64,000 nucleotides of DNA from contig NZ_CAOJCM010000001.1 in the NCBI RefSeq assembly GCF_948329825.1, forward strand, positions 1 through 64,000. The letters run 5' to 3'. Positions 49,761-58,964 of this stretch are shown here, one piece after another. The position numbers and the translations under genes are program-made. A model generated the notes under the pieces. It was not told where the DNA came from. It made no database searches and saw only the letters and a list, made by a program, of their open reading frames with translations. The stretch is from Paenibacillus sp. JJ-100. GTDB taxonomy: Bacteria; Bacillota; Bacilli; Paenibacillales; Paenibacillaceae. Every line of letters begins with the position of its first letter. Within the stretch, counting starts at the first letter, position 1.

Positions 49761-50495
49761 TTGGAAAAAACGATAAAATGTGTGCAAGATCTATATGATA
49801 TGCTTGATGCAGATTTCAGATCGGCCAAGCAATTTTGGGAGCCGTTTTATGAGAATCGGGACAGACCAATTCCCTTTTTTCCAAACAAACCGGATGAAAA
49901 TCTGGTTGCTGAAGTCCAGGCTGGAAGGTTAAAAGGTGGGAAGGCACTGGAGCTAGGGTGTGGCCCAGGACGGAATGCATTGTATTTAGCTCGTCAGGGA
50001 TATCAGGTGGAGGCTTATGACCTGTCAGAGACTGCAATTGCATGGGCCAAGGAGCGAGCTGCTGAAGAACAGCTGGATGTTCATTTTGAGAGTCGATCGG
50101 TGTTCGAACTAACGCTGAAGCAGGAATATGATCTCGTGTACGATTCAGGATGTTTGCATCATCTCTTGCCACATCAGCGTATCTCTTACATCGAAATGAT
50201 TGATCAAGCGCTGAAGCCGGGAGGATATTTGGGCTTGACCTGTTTTGCGCCGGGATATGGTGGTCAAGGTGGGCCTGAACTTGTGATGGATGATTGGGAC
50301 GTATATCGAGAGAAGTCGATGCGGGGCGGACTTGCTTTTACCGAAGAGAAGCTTCGTTATATCTTGGGGGATGCTTTCGAGTGTGTGGAATTACGCCCAA
50401 TGAAGGCGATGGGTCCAGATGATGCGTATTTTGGCCTGCCTATATTGTGGGTGACCTTATGGAAGAAACCTGAAGTTCAAGGCTGCACTGATTAG
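49761..50495 (+). CDS. Class I SAM-dependent methyltransferase
   Basis: A 244-residue methyltransferase: motif I 'KALELGCGPGRNALYLARQGY' (~70-90), motif II 'VEAYDLSETAI', and 'YDLVYDSGCLHHLLPHQRISYIEMIDQALKPGGYLGL'. It resembles the TehB/Methyltransf_25 group of small-molecule methyltransferases. TTG 49761 is the start, 9 nt behind CAGGAGG. Monocistronic; substrate unknown. Confidence 0.83.
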   Translation: MEKTIKCVQDLYDMLDADFRSAKQFWEPFYENRDRPIPFFPNKPDENLVAEVQAGRLKGGKALELGCGPGRNALYLARQGYQVEAYDLSETAIAWAKERAAEEQLDVHFESRSVFELTLKQEYDLVYDSGCLHHLLPHQRISYIEMIDQALKPGGYLGLTCFAPGYGGQGGPELVMDDWDVYREKSMRGGLAFTEEKLRYILGDAFECVELRPMKAMGPDDAYFGLPILWVTLWKKPEVQGCTD

Positions 50496-50564
50496 GATCA
50501 ATAGCTATTTTACATGTAGTTTATCAGTGTATTGAGGTTTGAGAATCAGAGAGGTGGCGAACCT

Positions 50565-51287
50565 ATGAGGAACAGATATTTTATAATCACAGGCACATCC
50601 AAAGGCATTGGCAGGGAGCTTGCGAAGTTATGTTTGGAAAAAGGAGACGTAGTCTACGGTATATCTCGCGGTACATCGGATTTAGAGACTATGTATCAGT
50701 GGTATACTCATGTTCAGTATGATCTTAAAGACATTCATCATATCGATGATCTAGTCGCAGGCATATTGAAACCGATTTCCCAGCTGGACGTGGAGTGTAT
50801 CGGACTTATCAACAATGCAGCGATGCTTGAACCGTTGAAACCCATTGATCAATGCCTTGCGGATGAGATTAGCGCTCATCTGAATATAAGTTTGGCGGCG
50901 CCAATGATTCTTACGTCATCTTTTATCCGTTACACCAACCATATGACAGCACGTCGAAAAATCATAAATGTAAGTTCCACATCGGGCAGTTATCCTGCGC
51001 CTTCTATGGCAACGTACTGTACATCGAAGTCTGGAATTAACATGTTTACACAATGTGTAGCCATGGAACAAGCTTCGCAGCCCAATCCGGTAACGATGAT
51101 TGCTTTCGATCCGGGGATGGTGGACACCGAATTGCAGGCAGTAGCGAGAGGGAAAGATGCAGCGGAATTTGTGTTGTCCGGCGTATTTCGGGAAGTCTAT
51201 GAGACAGGTCAATTAAAATCTCCGCGTGAAGTGGCACTGGCCCTGTTGGAACAGTTGGAGGAGCAGACTGTTTCTGTGGAAGAGTGA
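50565..51287 (+). CDS. SDR, benzil reductase/YueD-like
   Basis: A 240-residue SDR with 'IITGTSKGIGRELAKL' (cofactor loop), 'GLINNAAML', catalytic Ser in 'INVSSTSGSYPAPSMATYCTSKSGIN' with Tyr/Lys as YCTSK, and 'FDPGMVDTELQ'. Overall closest to the sepiapterin-reductase/YueD group ((S)-benzoin-forming benzil reductase). The natural substrate is open. ATG 50565 follows AGAGGTGG; the upstream frame is untypical. Confidence 0.8.
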   Translation: MRNRYFIITGTSKGIGRELAKLCLEKGDVVYGISRGTSDLETMYQWYTHVQYDLKDIHHIDDLVAGILKPISQLDVECIGLINNAAMLEPLKPIDQCLADEISAHLNISLAAPMILTSSFIRYTNHMTARRKIINVSSTSGSYPAPSMATYCTSKSGINMFTQCVAMEQASQPNPVTMIAFDPGMVDTELQAVARGKDAAEFVLSGVFREVYETGQLKSPREVALALLEQLEEQTVSVEE

Positions 51288-51376
51288 ATCGAGTCCATAG
51301 GATCGCACTCTTATTTCAAGAAGAATCTTACACCTGAGTATTAAGCACCCATATCAAACTATTGGATCGGATTAGG

Positions 51377-51402
51377 AAAGAGAGCAGAAGCTCTCTTTTT
51401 TT
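51377..51402 (+). terminator. Rho-independent terminator after the SDR gene
   Basis: AAAGAGAGC-AGAA-GCTCTCTTT followed by a T-run. Confidence 0.85.
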
Positions 51403-51411
51403 AATTTTGTC

Positions 51412-51658
51412 AAAAGAAAACCATACGCTATGCGTATGGTTCAGGATAGCTTTCAGCGATGTATGAAAAAAAATTCCTCCTAATGTTACAATAAATTTGG
51501 TTCGCCAACCGAATTTATCGACAATAGGAGGAATACAGATGTCATCTGATGTGAACAGTTTAGCACATACAAAATGGAATTGCCCTTTTAGGGCTGGCCA
51601 GTAACAAAGGCTTTCAGCCGCAGAACAAACCACCCGTTATACGGGTGGTTTTGATTGA
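51412..51658 (+). mobile_element. Internally deleted IS200/IS605-type element (MITE-like)
   Basis: Both subterminal hairpins are present. The left is AACCATACGC-TAT-GCGTATGGTT (51419-51441) and the right is AAACCACCCGT-TAT-ACGGGTGGTTT (51627-51651), each with a TAT loop. Between them is the 5' leader with a long stem in which ATTCCTCCT (~51474-51482) pairs with AGGAGGAAT (~51527-51535), covering the ribosome site as in IS200. The tnpA start 'MSSDVNSLAHTKWNC' follows at 51539 and then jumps to 'PFRAGQ' and a stop at 51602. About 130 codons of the transposase are missing. The exact cleavage sites are not fixed. Confidence 0.8.
51539..51604 (+). pseudogene. Truncated IS200-type transposase tnpA (21 codons)
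   Basis: The ORF starts at ATG 51539 behind TAGGAGG and encodes 'MSSDVNSLAHTKWNC', the highly conserved beginning of IS200/IS605 Y1 transposases (normally continuing KYHIVFAPKYRR). It is fused to six unrelated residues. The HUH motif and catalytic Tyr are lost, so it is inactive. Confidence 0.8.
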
Positions 51659-51897
51659 AATAAGCCTATATTCACGAGAAGAAAAGTGCAAGAACAATAG
51701 AGGAGAAATGGGAAAAATATTATAATATAGTGTGTCATCTCATGCCGCTTGGGAAGTCCGGTTTCATTGTCAGTAGGGATACCCTTTGATATAAGCTCAT
51801 CTTCCCTGTACACTAATAACAGCGATCGGAAGAACGATTCGTACCCGTAACGGTCTTCTGCTGAAGCATTAGAAGAACAGAAACGTGGTGAATTCAC
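51659..51897. other. Upstream region of bceR
   Basis: AT-rich start, including ATATTATAATATAG near 51717-51730 that could supply a -10 box, then about 160 bp without a recognisable gene. No BceR-type palindrome is seen here. Confidence 0.4.
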
Positions 51898-52587
51898 TTG
51901 TTTAAAATTATGCTTATCGAAGACGATGAATCGTTATTCAGTGAAATCAAGGAACGATTGTCCCAGTGGTCGTATGACGTGTATGGTGTGCAGGATTTTG
52001 GCAAGGTTTTGCAGGAGTACAGCGTGATTCAGCCGCAACTGGTCATTATTGATGTTCAGTTGCCCCAATATGACGGGTTCCACTGGTGCCGCATTATTCG
52101 TTCACACTCCAATGTGCCGATTATCTTTTTATCCTCACGGGATCATCCGGCGGATATGGTCATGTCGATGCATCTGGGTGCAGACGATTTTATCCAGAAA
52201 CCTTTTCACTTCGATGTATTGATTGCCAAAATCCAGGCAACTCTGCGGAGGGTATACAACTATAATACCGAGCGAATTGAGCTCCGAACCTGGCGTGGAG
52301 CAGCTATTGAATATGTGAAAAGCACACTGACCTGCGGGGAAGAATCTGTCCTTTTGACCAAAAATGAGATGTTTATCCTTAAAGTATTGGTCGAACATAA
52401 AAATCAGATTGTCACTCGTGAAGACCTCATCCGAAGCTTATGGGATCATGAGCATTTCGTGAGCGACAACACGCTGACGGTTAACGTGAATCGGCTTCGC
52501 AAGAAACTTGAACCCCTTGGACTGGATCATTATATTGAAACCAAAGTGGGTCAGGGTTACATGGCAACGGAAGAGGCAGAAGTATGA
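51898..52587 (+). CDS. bceR: Bacitracin-type response regulator BceR
   Basis: A 229-residue OmpR-type regulator. The receiver domain has Asp52 in 'VIIDVQLPQYDGFHWC' and Lys in 'DFIQKPFHFDVL'; the winged helix ends 'YIETKVGQGYMA'. 'QLPxYDGFxWCRxIR' is the signature of the BceR group. The TTG start at 51898 has a modest GGTGA upstream. It overlaps bceS by 4 bp. The predicted target is the palindrome at 53581-53604 before bceA. Confidence 0.87.
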   Translation: MFKIMLIEDDESLFSEIKERLSQWSYDVYGVQDFGKVLQEYSVIQPQLVIIDVQLPQYDGFHWCRIIRSHSNVPIIFLSSRDHPADMVMSMHLGADDFIQKPFHFDVLIAKIQATLRRVYNYNTERIELRTWRGAAIEYVKSTLTCGEESVLLTKNEMFILKVLVEHKNQIVTREDLIRSLWDHEHFVSDNTLTVNVNRLRKKLEPLGLDHYIETKVGQGYMATEEAEV

Positions 52588-53588
52588 TTGGCAAGTACAT
52601 ACGTGAAAAGGGAAGCTGGCTATGGTTACTTGTGAGCATGCAACTCATCATTTTGTTAGTGGCCTACATGGATTCGTCCATTCCATTCCAATCTGCGTTG
52701 TATATCGTAGCGCTAAATGTGTTGGTATGCTTGGTGTTTATCTGGGCGAGATATCCGAAGGAGACCCGCTTTTATAAAAAGTTGAGCACCTGGGATCATA
52801 CCTATGATCTGGGGGAACTCGACATCGCCGAAAGTCCATATGAGCAGATCATCCACGAAGCTGTCAGCTCCCAGACGCAGCGGTACCGGAAGGAGTCCTC
52901 ACATCATTTTATTTCGTTGGAACAGGAGAAAGATGAGATGTTGTCTTGGATTCATGAAGTGAAGACACCTCTGACAGCATTACAACTGATGATCGAACGA
53001 TTGCCAAATGACAAGTTACAGAGCCAGATGACGTATGAATGGCTGCGAATACAACTGTTGCTGGATCAGCAACTTCACCAGAAGCGTATTCCGTTCATGC
53101 ATAATGATCTGTTCGTCGAAGAGACGGAGCTGGAACCCGTGTTGAACGGCGAGATCCGAGCATTGAAGTCCTGGTGTATATCGAAAGGCATCGGTTTTGA
53201 TGTGTCGCTCTCGGCTACACATGTGCTGACAGATGGCAAATGGTTAGGCTTTATAATTCGGCAGTTGCTAAGCAATGCGGTGAAATATAGCGATTCATCG
53301 GATATCCTCATTGACAGTCGGGAACAGAATGGACACATCGTTCTAATGATTCAGGATCACGGGCGTGGGATTGAAGCTCAGGATCTGCCACGTATCTTTG
53401 ATAAGGGATTTACGTCCACCCGTGGCAGAATGGAGGGCTCAGCTACCGGAATGGGACTGTATTTGGTGCATCAGGTGGTCCAAACGCTTCTTATGACCAT
53501 TCATGTAGAATCTTCCCCTGGCGAGGGCACAACCGTCACACTTACTTTTCCGCGAAAAAATGACATGGTGCATCTTGCAGGCGTGTGA
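52584..53588 (+). CDS. bceS: Intramembrane-sensing histidine kinase BceS
   Basis: A 334-residue kinase with two membrane helices (~12-30 and ~36-54) joined by only a few extracellular residues, so it cannot sense peptides alone. His124 is the phosphoacceptor ('[16 protein letters not shown]'); the ATPase domain has '[11 protein letters not shown]', 'DHGRGI' and 'GMGLYLV'. In Bce systems the kinase is activated through the transporter BceAB. The ATG overlaps the bceR stop, and its stop lies within the BceR operator. Confidence 0.87.
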   Translation: MIGKYIREKGSWLWLLVSMQLIILLVAYMDSSIPFQSALYIVALNVLVCLVFIWARYPKETRFYKKLSTWDHTYDLGELDIAESPYEQIIHEAVSSQTQRYRKESSHHFISLEQEKDEMLSWIHEVKTPLTALQLMIERLPNDKLQSQMTYEWLRIQLLLDQQLHQKRIPFMHNDLFVEETELEPVLNGEIRALKSWCISKGIGFDVSLSATHVLTDGKWLGFIIRQLLSNAVKYSDSSDILIDSREQNGHIVLMIQDHGRGIEAQDLPRIFDKGFTSTRGRMEGSATGMGLYLVHQVVQTLLMTIHVESSPGEGTTVTLTFPRKNDMVHLAGV

Positions 53589-53604
53589 CAACAATGTCAC
53601 ATGC
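53581..53604. promoter_or_regulatory. BceR-type operator of bceAB
   Basis: GTGTGAC-AACAAT-GTCACA within a longer symmetric GCGTGTGAC...GTCACATGC. From memory this is nearly identical to the BceR box before bceA in B. subtilis. It overlaps the last codons of bceS and lies 97 bp before bceA. A possible -10 (TATGAT or GATATA) is at 53653-53661. Confidence 0.8.
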
Positions 53605-53700
53605 TTTTTCGTTTTGTTCGGTGAATCGCAGGATTACACTTGCCATCCCGCCTATGATATAGACATGAGCATTTGCAGAACTAAGAGGAGTGAGTGGGAT

Positions 53701-54456
53701 ATGTGGATACTGGAAGCCAAAAAAATTCATAAAGTCTACGGTAATAAACTAAACAAACAGGAAGTGCTGAAGGGAATTGATCTCGGGGTAAACAGGGGAG
53801 AGTTTGTCGGTATTATGGGGCCTTCGGGTTCGGGCAAAACAACGCTGCTTAATGTTCTTTCCTCCATCGATCGGGTAAGTCAGGGGACGATTGATATCGA
53901 GGGTAAGGAATTCACCGGGATGAAAGAGAAACAGCTCGCTGAATTCCGCAAGCATCATCTGGGATTTATTTTTCAGGAATATAATCTGCTGGATACCCTT
54001 ACGGTGAAGGAAAATGTATTATTGCCGCTCTCGATCACGAGCATTCCAAAGCAGGACGCACACCGGAAGTTTGAACAGATTGCCCGTGAACTGGGGATCT
54101 ACGAGTTGAAAGACAAGTATCCATCTGAGATTTCAGGTGGTCAAAAGCAACGGACTTCAGCAGCACGAGCATTTGTCCACGAGCCAAGTATCATATTTGC
54201 AGATGAGCCAACAGGGGCTTTGGATTCCAAGTCTGCTTCAGACCTGCTTGGCAAGTTAAGTAGTATGAACAGCACACGGAAGGCCACTATTATAATGGTT
54301 ACCCATGATCCAGTTGCTGCGAGTTATTGCAGCAGAGTGATCTTCATTCGTGACGGCCAGATCTACACCCAACTGAATAAAGGAGACGAATCACGGCAAT
54401 CGTTCTTCAACGACATTATCAAAACCCAGGGCGTGTTGGGTGGTGTGCAGCAATGA
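53701..54456 (+). CDS. bceA: Bacitracin-type ABC ATPase BceA
   Basis: A 251-residue ATPase with '[21 protein letters not shown]' (Walker A), '[24 protein letters not shown]', signature '[15 protein letters not shown]', Walker B '[16 protein letters not shown]' and '[16 protein letters not shown]'. It drives BceB to free cell-wall lipid targets from antimicrobial peptides and to signal to BceS. The true start is ATG 53701 behind AGAGGAG; the longer open frame reads through the operator. It overlaps bceB by 4 bp. Confidence 0.88.
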   Translation: MWILEAKKIHKVYGNKLNKQEVLKGIDLGVNRGEFVGIMGPSGSGKTTLLNVLSSIDRVSQGTIDIEGKEFTGMKEKQLAEFRKHHLGFIFQEYNLLDTLTVKENVLLPLSITSIPKQDAHRKFEQIARELGIYELKDKYPSEISGGQKQRTSAARAFVHEPSIIFADEPTGALDSKSASDLLGKLSSMNSTRKATIIMVTHDPVAASYCSRVIFIRDGQIYTQLNKGDESRQSFFNDIIKTQGVLGGVQQ

Positions 54457-56378
54457 GTTTGAGCCACATTATCTTCCGTAATCTGAGGAAAAATCTGAAA
54501 AATTATTATCTGTATGTATTTGCGCTCGTGTTCAGCGTGGCCTTGTATTTTTCCTTTGTGACGTTACAATTTGATCCTTCTATGGATGAGGTAGCTGCTT
54601 CCACAAAAGGTGGCGCGGCCATAGGGACATCTTCCGTACTATTAGTCGTTATTGTGGGCATCTTTCTGCTCTATGCCAACACGATCTTTATCAAGCGGCG
54701 AAGCCAAGAAATTGGATTGTTTCAATTGATCGGACTGACGAAGGGGAGAATTTTTGGCATTCTGAGCGCAGAGAATAGCATTCTCTATTTTGGCTCCATG
54801 GCGATCGGTGTGTTGGTAGGGTTCCTTGCATCCAAGCTGGTCATGATGATATTGTACAAAATTCTCGGTGTTGATGCGATTACGAAACTTTACTTCTCTC
54901 CGATGGCACTGATGCAAACGGTGATTGTCTTTACGGCCATATACTTGCTCATCATGCTGATGAACTACACTTTTATCAAAGGTCAGAGCATTCTCTCGCT
55001 CTTTCGGGTGTCGGCCACTTCGGAGCAACGGGTACAGAAGATGTCTGTTGGACTGATGATTGTTGGCATCTTGGGCATTGCCCTGATTGTGTACGGATAT
55101 GTCTTGTCTGCACGATTGTTCAGCGGTAATGCAATGGATATGCAGCAGTTGATGTATACGATGATGCTGATTCTGTTCTCGGTCATACTGGGGACCTACT
55201 TGTTTTATAAGGGCTCGGTTAGTTTTATCTTTAATCTGATTCGCAAAAGCAAAAACGGTTACCTATCCATTCATGAGGTACTGTCATTATCTTCAATCAT
55301 GTTCCGCATGAAGTCCAATGCTCTGCTGCTCACGATTATAACAACGGTGTCGGCGCTAGCTATTGGCATGCTGTCACTGAGTTACATTTCGTATTATTCG
55401 GCAGAGACTCAGGCTAAGGAAAGCTTGCCGGAGGACTTCTCTTTTGCTCAGGCGAATGTGAAAAATCGCTTTGTAGCGGAGCTGCAAAACCAACAAATTC
55501 AATATGAGGAGAAGCACAGACAGCCTATTTATATTGAGATTGATGCTAAAGAAGTGATGAACGATTTTCCAACAGAACAATTGCTGTTCAGTAGTGTTGT
55601 GAGTGAAACTATGGTGGATAACATTGATCTACAACCGGGTGAAGTGATCTTTATGGGATACGGTAATGTAGTTCAACAGTTAATTTCCATTCAGGAGAAA
55701 GGTCCGATCGTTTTGCACGGTTTGAAGCAAACACAGGACCAACAACTGATCGGCACCACCAAACAAGGAGTTCTTCCTGCGTACTACACTAGGGGCACAC
55801 CTGTTGCGGTAGTAGATGAAGAGGTATACCAGCAACTGCGACAGGATCTCGATCCCAAGTTGCAGAAAGCCGAGTGGGCTGACTACTATGGTGTACGTAT
55901 TTTGAACAAGGGGCAGGCGGAAGAAGCATATGCCGTGTTTAAAGAGCAGCAGTTGGAAGCTCCAAGTTTCTCCCAGATTGAATTCAGAAATAATCAGCGT
56001 GAGAATATGGGCTTGATTATGTTTATCATCGGTTTCCTGGGATTGACATTCTTAATCACATCCGGATGTATTCTGTACTTTAAACAAATGAATGAGAGTG
56101 AAGAGGAGAAGGGGAATTATACCATTTTGCGGAAAATCGGATTTACTCAAGGTGATCTGTTACGTGGAATTCAGATCAAGCAGTTGTTTAACTTCGGTAT
56201 TCCGCTTGTGGTGGGTTTGAGTCATAGTTACTTTGCCGTGAAATCAGGTTGGTTCTTCTTCGGTACGGAGCTTGCGACACCTACAGTCATTGTCATGATA
56301 GTCTACACCTTGTTATATTCAATCTTTGGTCTGTTGTCTGTATGGTACTATAAGCGGGTGATTAAGGAAGCTTTGTAA
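54453..56378 (+). CDS. bceB: Bacitracin-type ABC permease BceB
   Basis: A 641-residue FtsX-type permease with ten predicted membrane helices and a large extracellular domain (~residues 310-520) between helices 7 and 8, the hallmark of Bce-type peptide transporters. N-terminal '[34 protein letters not shown]' is typical. It removes peptide from undecaprenyl-phosphate-type targets and acts as the sensor of the module. Which peptide is recognised cannot be told from sequence. Confidence 0.88.
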   Translation: MSLSHIIFRNLRKNLKNYYLYVFALVFSVALYFSFVTLQFDPSMDEVAASTKGGAAIGTSSVLLVVIVGIFLLYANTIFIKRRSQEIGLFQLIGLTKGRIFGILSAENSILYFGSMAIGVLVGFLASKLVMMILYKILGVDAITKLYFSPMALMQTVIVFTAIYLLIMLMNYTFIKGQSILSLFRVSATSEQRVQKMSVGLMIVGILGIALIVYGYVLSARLFSGNAMDMQQLMYTMMLILFSVILGTYLFYKGSVSFIFNLIRKSKNGYLSIHEVLSLSSIMFRMKSNALLLTIITTVSALAIGMLSLSYISYYSAETQAKESLPEDFSFAQANVKNRFVAELQNQQIQYEEKHRQPIYIEIDAKEVMNDFPTEQLLFSSVVSETMVDNIDLQPGEVIFMGYGNVVQQLISIQEKGPIVLHGLKQTQDQQLIGTTKQGVLPAYYTRGTPVAVVDEEVYQQLRQDLDPKLQKAEWADYYGVRILNKGQAEEAYAVFKEQQLEAPSFSQIEFRNNQRENMGLIMFIIGFLGLTFLITSGCILYFKQMNESEEEKGNYTILRKIGFTQGDLLRGIQIKQLFNFGIPLVVGLSHSYFAVKSGWFFFGTELATPTVIVMIVYTLLYSIFGLLSVWYYKRVIKEAL

Positions 56379-56443
56379 GTTTAGGACAGGTGAATGGCGC
56401 AGGAGATAGCGATGTACAATCATTCAAGGTAGCTTTAGAAGTG

Positions 56444-56496
56444 AACTGCACCCCATGGGTTAGACAAGACCTAACAATGGAGGTGCAGTTTTTTTG
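56444..56496 (+). terminator. Terminator of the bce operon
   Basis: AACTGCACC (56444-56452)/GGTGCAGTT (56482-56490) with an inner GGTTAG/CTAAC stem, followed by TTTTTT. Confidence 0.85.
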
Positions 56497-56506
56497 ATTG
56501 GACTTC

Positions 56507-56623
56507 TTATTGCGTGAGGTAATTGATTTCACCCATTTCGAGCAGTTGTTTCAGTCCTTGCGTGAATATCATCTCGGAGTTCTCTTCTTGAGAAGTGATT
56601 TCAACGGTAATCGTATCTGGACC
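56507..56623 (-). pseudogene. Minus-strand C-terminal gene fragment
   Basis: On the minus strand an open stretch begins right after a TGA (56624-56626). It reads 'GPDTITVEITSQEENSEMIF' and 'TQGLKQLLEMGEINYLTQ', stopping at 56507-56509. It is a coherent protein-like tail without a start and probably a relic. I cannot name its family. The remaining bases between 56379 and 56683 hold only the bce terminator and the GNAT leader. Confidence 0.4.
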
Positions 56624-56683
56624 TCAATTAAGGTAGAATAAATAGACAGAATTCTAACAAGAAAGAACGTCAGGGGGCATATT

Positions 56684-57121
56684 ATGGTTACCATTCGAGG
56701 GATCGAACTTGAAGATTTACCGGCACTAAGCAAGCTTTACAGTGAGTTGATGGGCGCACCTGCTAATGTGCAGCAGATGCAGAAGATGTTTCATTACATA
56801 CAACAGAATGGACATTATTATGTGCTAGGGGCATTTTATAATGGCGAGCTGGTCGGTTCCGTTATGGGGGTTGAATGTATGGATCTGGTGGGGGAATGTA
56901 AACCATTCATGGTTGTGGAGAATGTAATTGTGTCGGATCAGGTACGCAGACAGGGGATTGGTCAGAAGCTTATGCTTCAGATCGAGCATATTGCGAGAGA
57001 TCTGGGGTGTGAATACATGATCCTGGTATCAGGTGATCAGCGCAAGGAAGCCCATATTTTCTATGAAAAGCTGGGTTTTAAGGATGAGAAGGTTCAGGGT
57101 TACCGGAAGCATTTTAATTAA
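56684..57121 (+). CDS. GNAT acetyltransferase
   Basis: A 145-residue GNAT: 'IRGIELEDLPALSKLYSELMG', 'VENVIVSDQVRRQGIGQKLMLQIEHIA' (acetyl-CoA loop RRQGIG), 'LGCEYMILVSGDQRKEAHIFYEKLGFKDEKVQGYRKHF'. It is a small-molecule N-acetyltransferase of unknown substrate. GGGGG precedes the ATG. It is convergent with the erythromycin-esterase-like gene and shares a terminator with it. Confidence 0.83.
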   Translation: MVTIRGIELEDLPALSKLYSELMGAPANVQQMQKMFHYIQQNGHYYVLGAFYNGELVGSVMGVECMDLVGECKPFMVVENVIVSDQVRRQGIGQKLMLQIEHIARDLGCEYMILVSGDQRKEAHIFYEKLGFKDEKVQGYRKHFN

Positions 57122-57189
57122 CCTATTTCTGTTTTCGTGACGGAGAACAGCGGTAGTTTTTGGGTGAATACACATGTGAATTGGAAAAT

Positions 57190-57217
57190 AAAAAGAGAGC
57201 TGGTAGCTCTCTTTTTG
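57190..57217. terminator. Bidirectional terminator
   Basis: AAAAAGAGAGCT-GGT-AGCTCTCTTTTT, a 12-bp perfect stem between convergent genes. Confidence 0.88.
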
Positions 57218-57220
57218 TAT

Positions 57221-58678
57221 CTAATCCTTGCTTTGTTCTTTGGAACCGGATGAAGATGAACGGATATATTGCGGTGGATGAACATCATCAATCATTAAAA
57301 TGCCATCATACTGATCGCGTGGGACGAGACTCTCAGGAATCATGCCCCAACTGTATGCAAATCGTGGTTCAAACATCCAAGAGTTACCTGTTTCTCTGCT
57401 TTGATACCGCAAGTCCAAGAAGCTATACTTTGTATTTGTTGCTGACATGATTCCTTCGATGGAGCCGGGTTCCGCTGGCTCAACGGCATGAAGTTCACCG
57501 GCATTATCAGCCGTTTGACCGCTGGATGCATACAATCCAAGAACATAACTGTATTGCTTCATTTCCTTCGAAAGTTTTTCTCCCATCAAAGTTATGGGAT
57601 ATGGTGAGCCCATCACTTCGCTTTGTGCTTTGCGGATGTGATCATTATGCGCCCATACGATGAACTTCTCGTTAGGATATACTTCAGTGGCGAGCCACAT
57701 GAGATTGTCATGCATTGCCTGATCGCGCCACTCCATGGCTTCTAAAAAGGAATCATATTTGCCTTCATTCATTTCAGTCATTGAACGGATCGAAAGATCG
57801 ACATATTCCTTCGCTACACGAACCCGATCATTGAGGCTTCGCTCCAGCAACATGGAAAGTTTCGGTTGATTCGGGTACTCTTTTTGCAGATAGGTCTGGT
57901 TCTCTTCGGATTTCAGGGATTGAAGAACATCTTTGTATACCTGGATGATTTTAGTTTTTTCAGCTCGGTAGGCTTTCAGATCCGTTCCAACGGAGAATTC
58001 CGACAGCTTTTGTTCTGTTTGTGCCAGACGCTTGGCGAGCTTTTTATCCTTCAGCCAGTTACCATCTAACAACGGGAATTGCAGCTGCATGTCGAAACCA
58101 GTCAGAATCAGAGGTTGTTCGCTTTGTGCACTTGTTTTGAGATAATCGAATAAAGGCATGATTTCCTTGGACCACCAGACGCCGAAGATGGAGTTTTTCA
58201 TCGTGTGCTCTGGATTTTGCTGTCTTATCGTGGCATTGGCAAGCGATGTGTTGGAGAGACCGCTCTCAAAAGCAAGAACGTTATATCCCATTTCCTGATG
58301 CAAGAACTGGATCAGCCGGGTCTTCGCCAGATTAAATTCAGCAACCCCATGGGAGCTTTCGCCCAGAAATACAATTCGCTTGTCATGCAATATAGGTTTC
58401 AGCATATTCAGATCTGAGAAGGAATCAGATTCTTGGCCTGTCTTCACAGGCTGGATGCTGTTCAGTCGATACGCATGATCTCTGGCCCACTCATTCCATT
58501 CCGCAATTTTCTCATCCGACGTTCTCGCGGAATACACTTGGGTTACCTGACCTTGTATGGTCTCCATCGTAGATGATGTTGAAGCTAATGCATGCCCTGT
58601 TGGATAGAGCGAACTTGCCAGTAGGGCTGTAGTTAATGCAAGTACAGCCCCTGTTTTTCTTTTCCTGAAATAAGTCAA
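57221..58678 (-). CDS. Secreted erythromycin esterase-family protein
   Basis: A 485-residue protein with a signal peptide (1-~32, 'LALTTALLASSLYPTGHALA'), then an EreA/EreB-like domain: 'RIVFLGESSHGVAEFNLAKTRLIQFLHQEMGYNVLAFESG' with the conserved Glu/His, and 'KFIVWAHNDHIRKAQSEVMG'. The family includes macrolide esterases and several uncharacterised hydrolases; export suggests a different or extracellular substrate. The start is TTG 58678, 7 nt behind GAGGAGG. The XRE-regulator gene lies 60 bp upstream on the same strand. Confidence 0.8.
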   Translation of the reverse strand: MTYFRKRKTGAVLALTTALLASSLYPTGHALASTSSTMETIQGQVTQVYSARTSDEKIAEWNEWARDHAYRLNSIQPVKTGQESDSFSDLNMLKPILHDKRIVFLGESSHGVAEFNLAKTRLIQFLHQEMGYNVLAFESGLSNTSLANATIRQQNPEHTMKNSIFGVWWSKEIMPLFDYLKTSAQSEQPLILTGFDMQLQFPLLDGNWLKDKKLAKRLAQTEQKLSEFSVGTDLKAYRAEKTKIIQVYKDVLQSLKSEENQTYLQKEYPNQPKLSMLLERSLNDRVRVAKEYVDLSIRSMTEMNEGKYDSFLEAMEWRDQAMHDNLMWLATEVYPNEKFIVWAHNDHIRKAQSEVMGSPYPITLMGEKLSKEMKQYSYVLGLYASSGQTADNAGELHAVEPAEPGSIEGIMSATNTKYSFLDLRYQSRETGNSWMFEPRFAYSWGMIPESLVPRDQYDGILMIDDVHPPQYIRSSSSGSKEQSKD

Positions 58679-58737
58679 AATAATGCCTCCTCTACATGTA
58701 AGTGATCATAAATAATTTAGTATTGAAACCGTCCGGC

Positions 58738-58941
58738 TTAAGTCTGCTCATCGTCCCAGAACAGGTCATTCAGTGTTCTTGAGAGTGCCTTGCATATGGC
58801 AATACATAAGCTGAGGGAAGGGTTATACTTTCCGAGTTCGATGAGACCGATAGTTTGCCTCGAAACACCAACGATCCGCGCTAAATCATCTTGCGATAGA
58901 TCTTTTTCTACCCGGGCAACTTTTAATCGTATATTTTTCAT
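58738..58941 (-). CDS. XRE-family HTH regulator
   Basis: A 67-residue single-domain Cro/CI-type protein: 'RLKVARVEKDLSQDDLARIVGVSRQTIGLIELGKYNPSLSLCIAICKAL' then 'LNDLFW'. It belongs to the YozG-like group, which is typically paired with a small membrane protein as here. ATG 58941 follows AAAGGTGAT by 8 nt; the TTG two codons earlier is also possible. It lies 23 bp after the DUF6773 gene and is probably co-transcribed. Confidence 0.83.
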   Translation of the reverse strand: MKNIRLKVARVEKDLSQDDLARIVGVSRQTIGLIELGKYNPSLSLCIAICKALSRTLNDLFWDDEQT

Positions 58942-58964
58942 GCCCAATCACCTTTGTATCCTTT

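Noticed and set aside
57160..57450. Plus-strand open frame antisense to the erythromycin-esterase-like gene
   Set aside because: It starts in front of a bidirectional terminator and is antisense to a clearly conserved protein.
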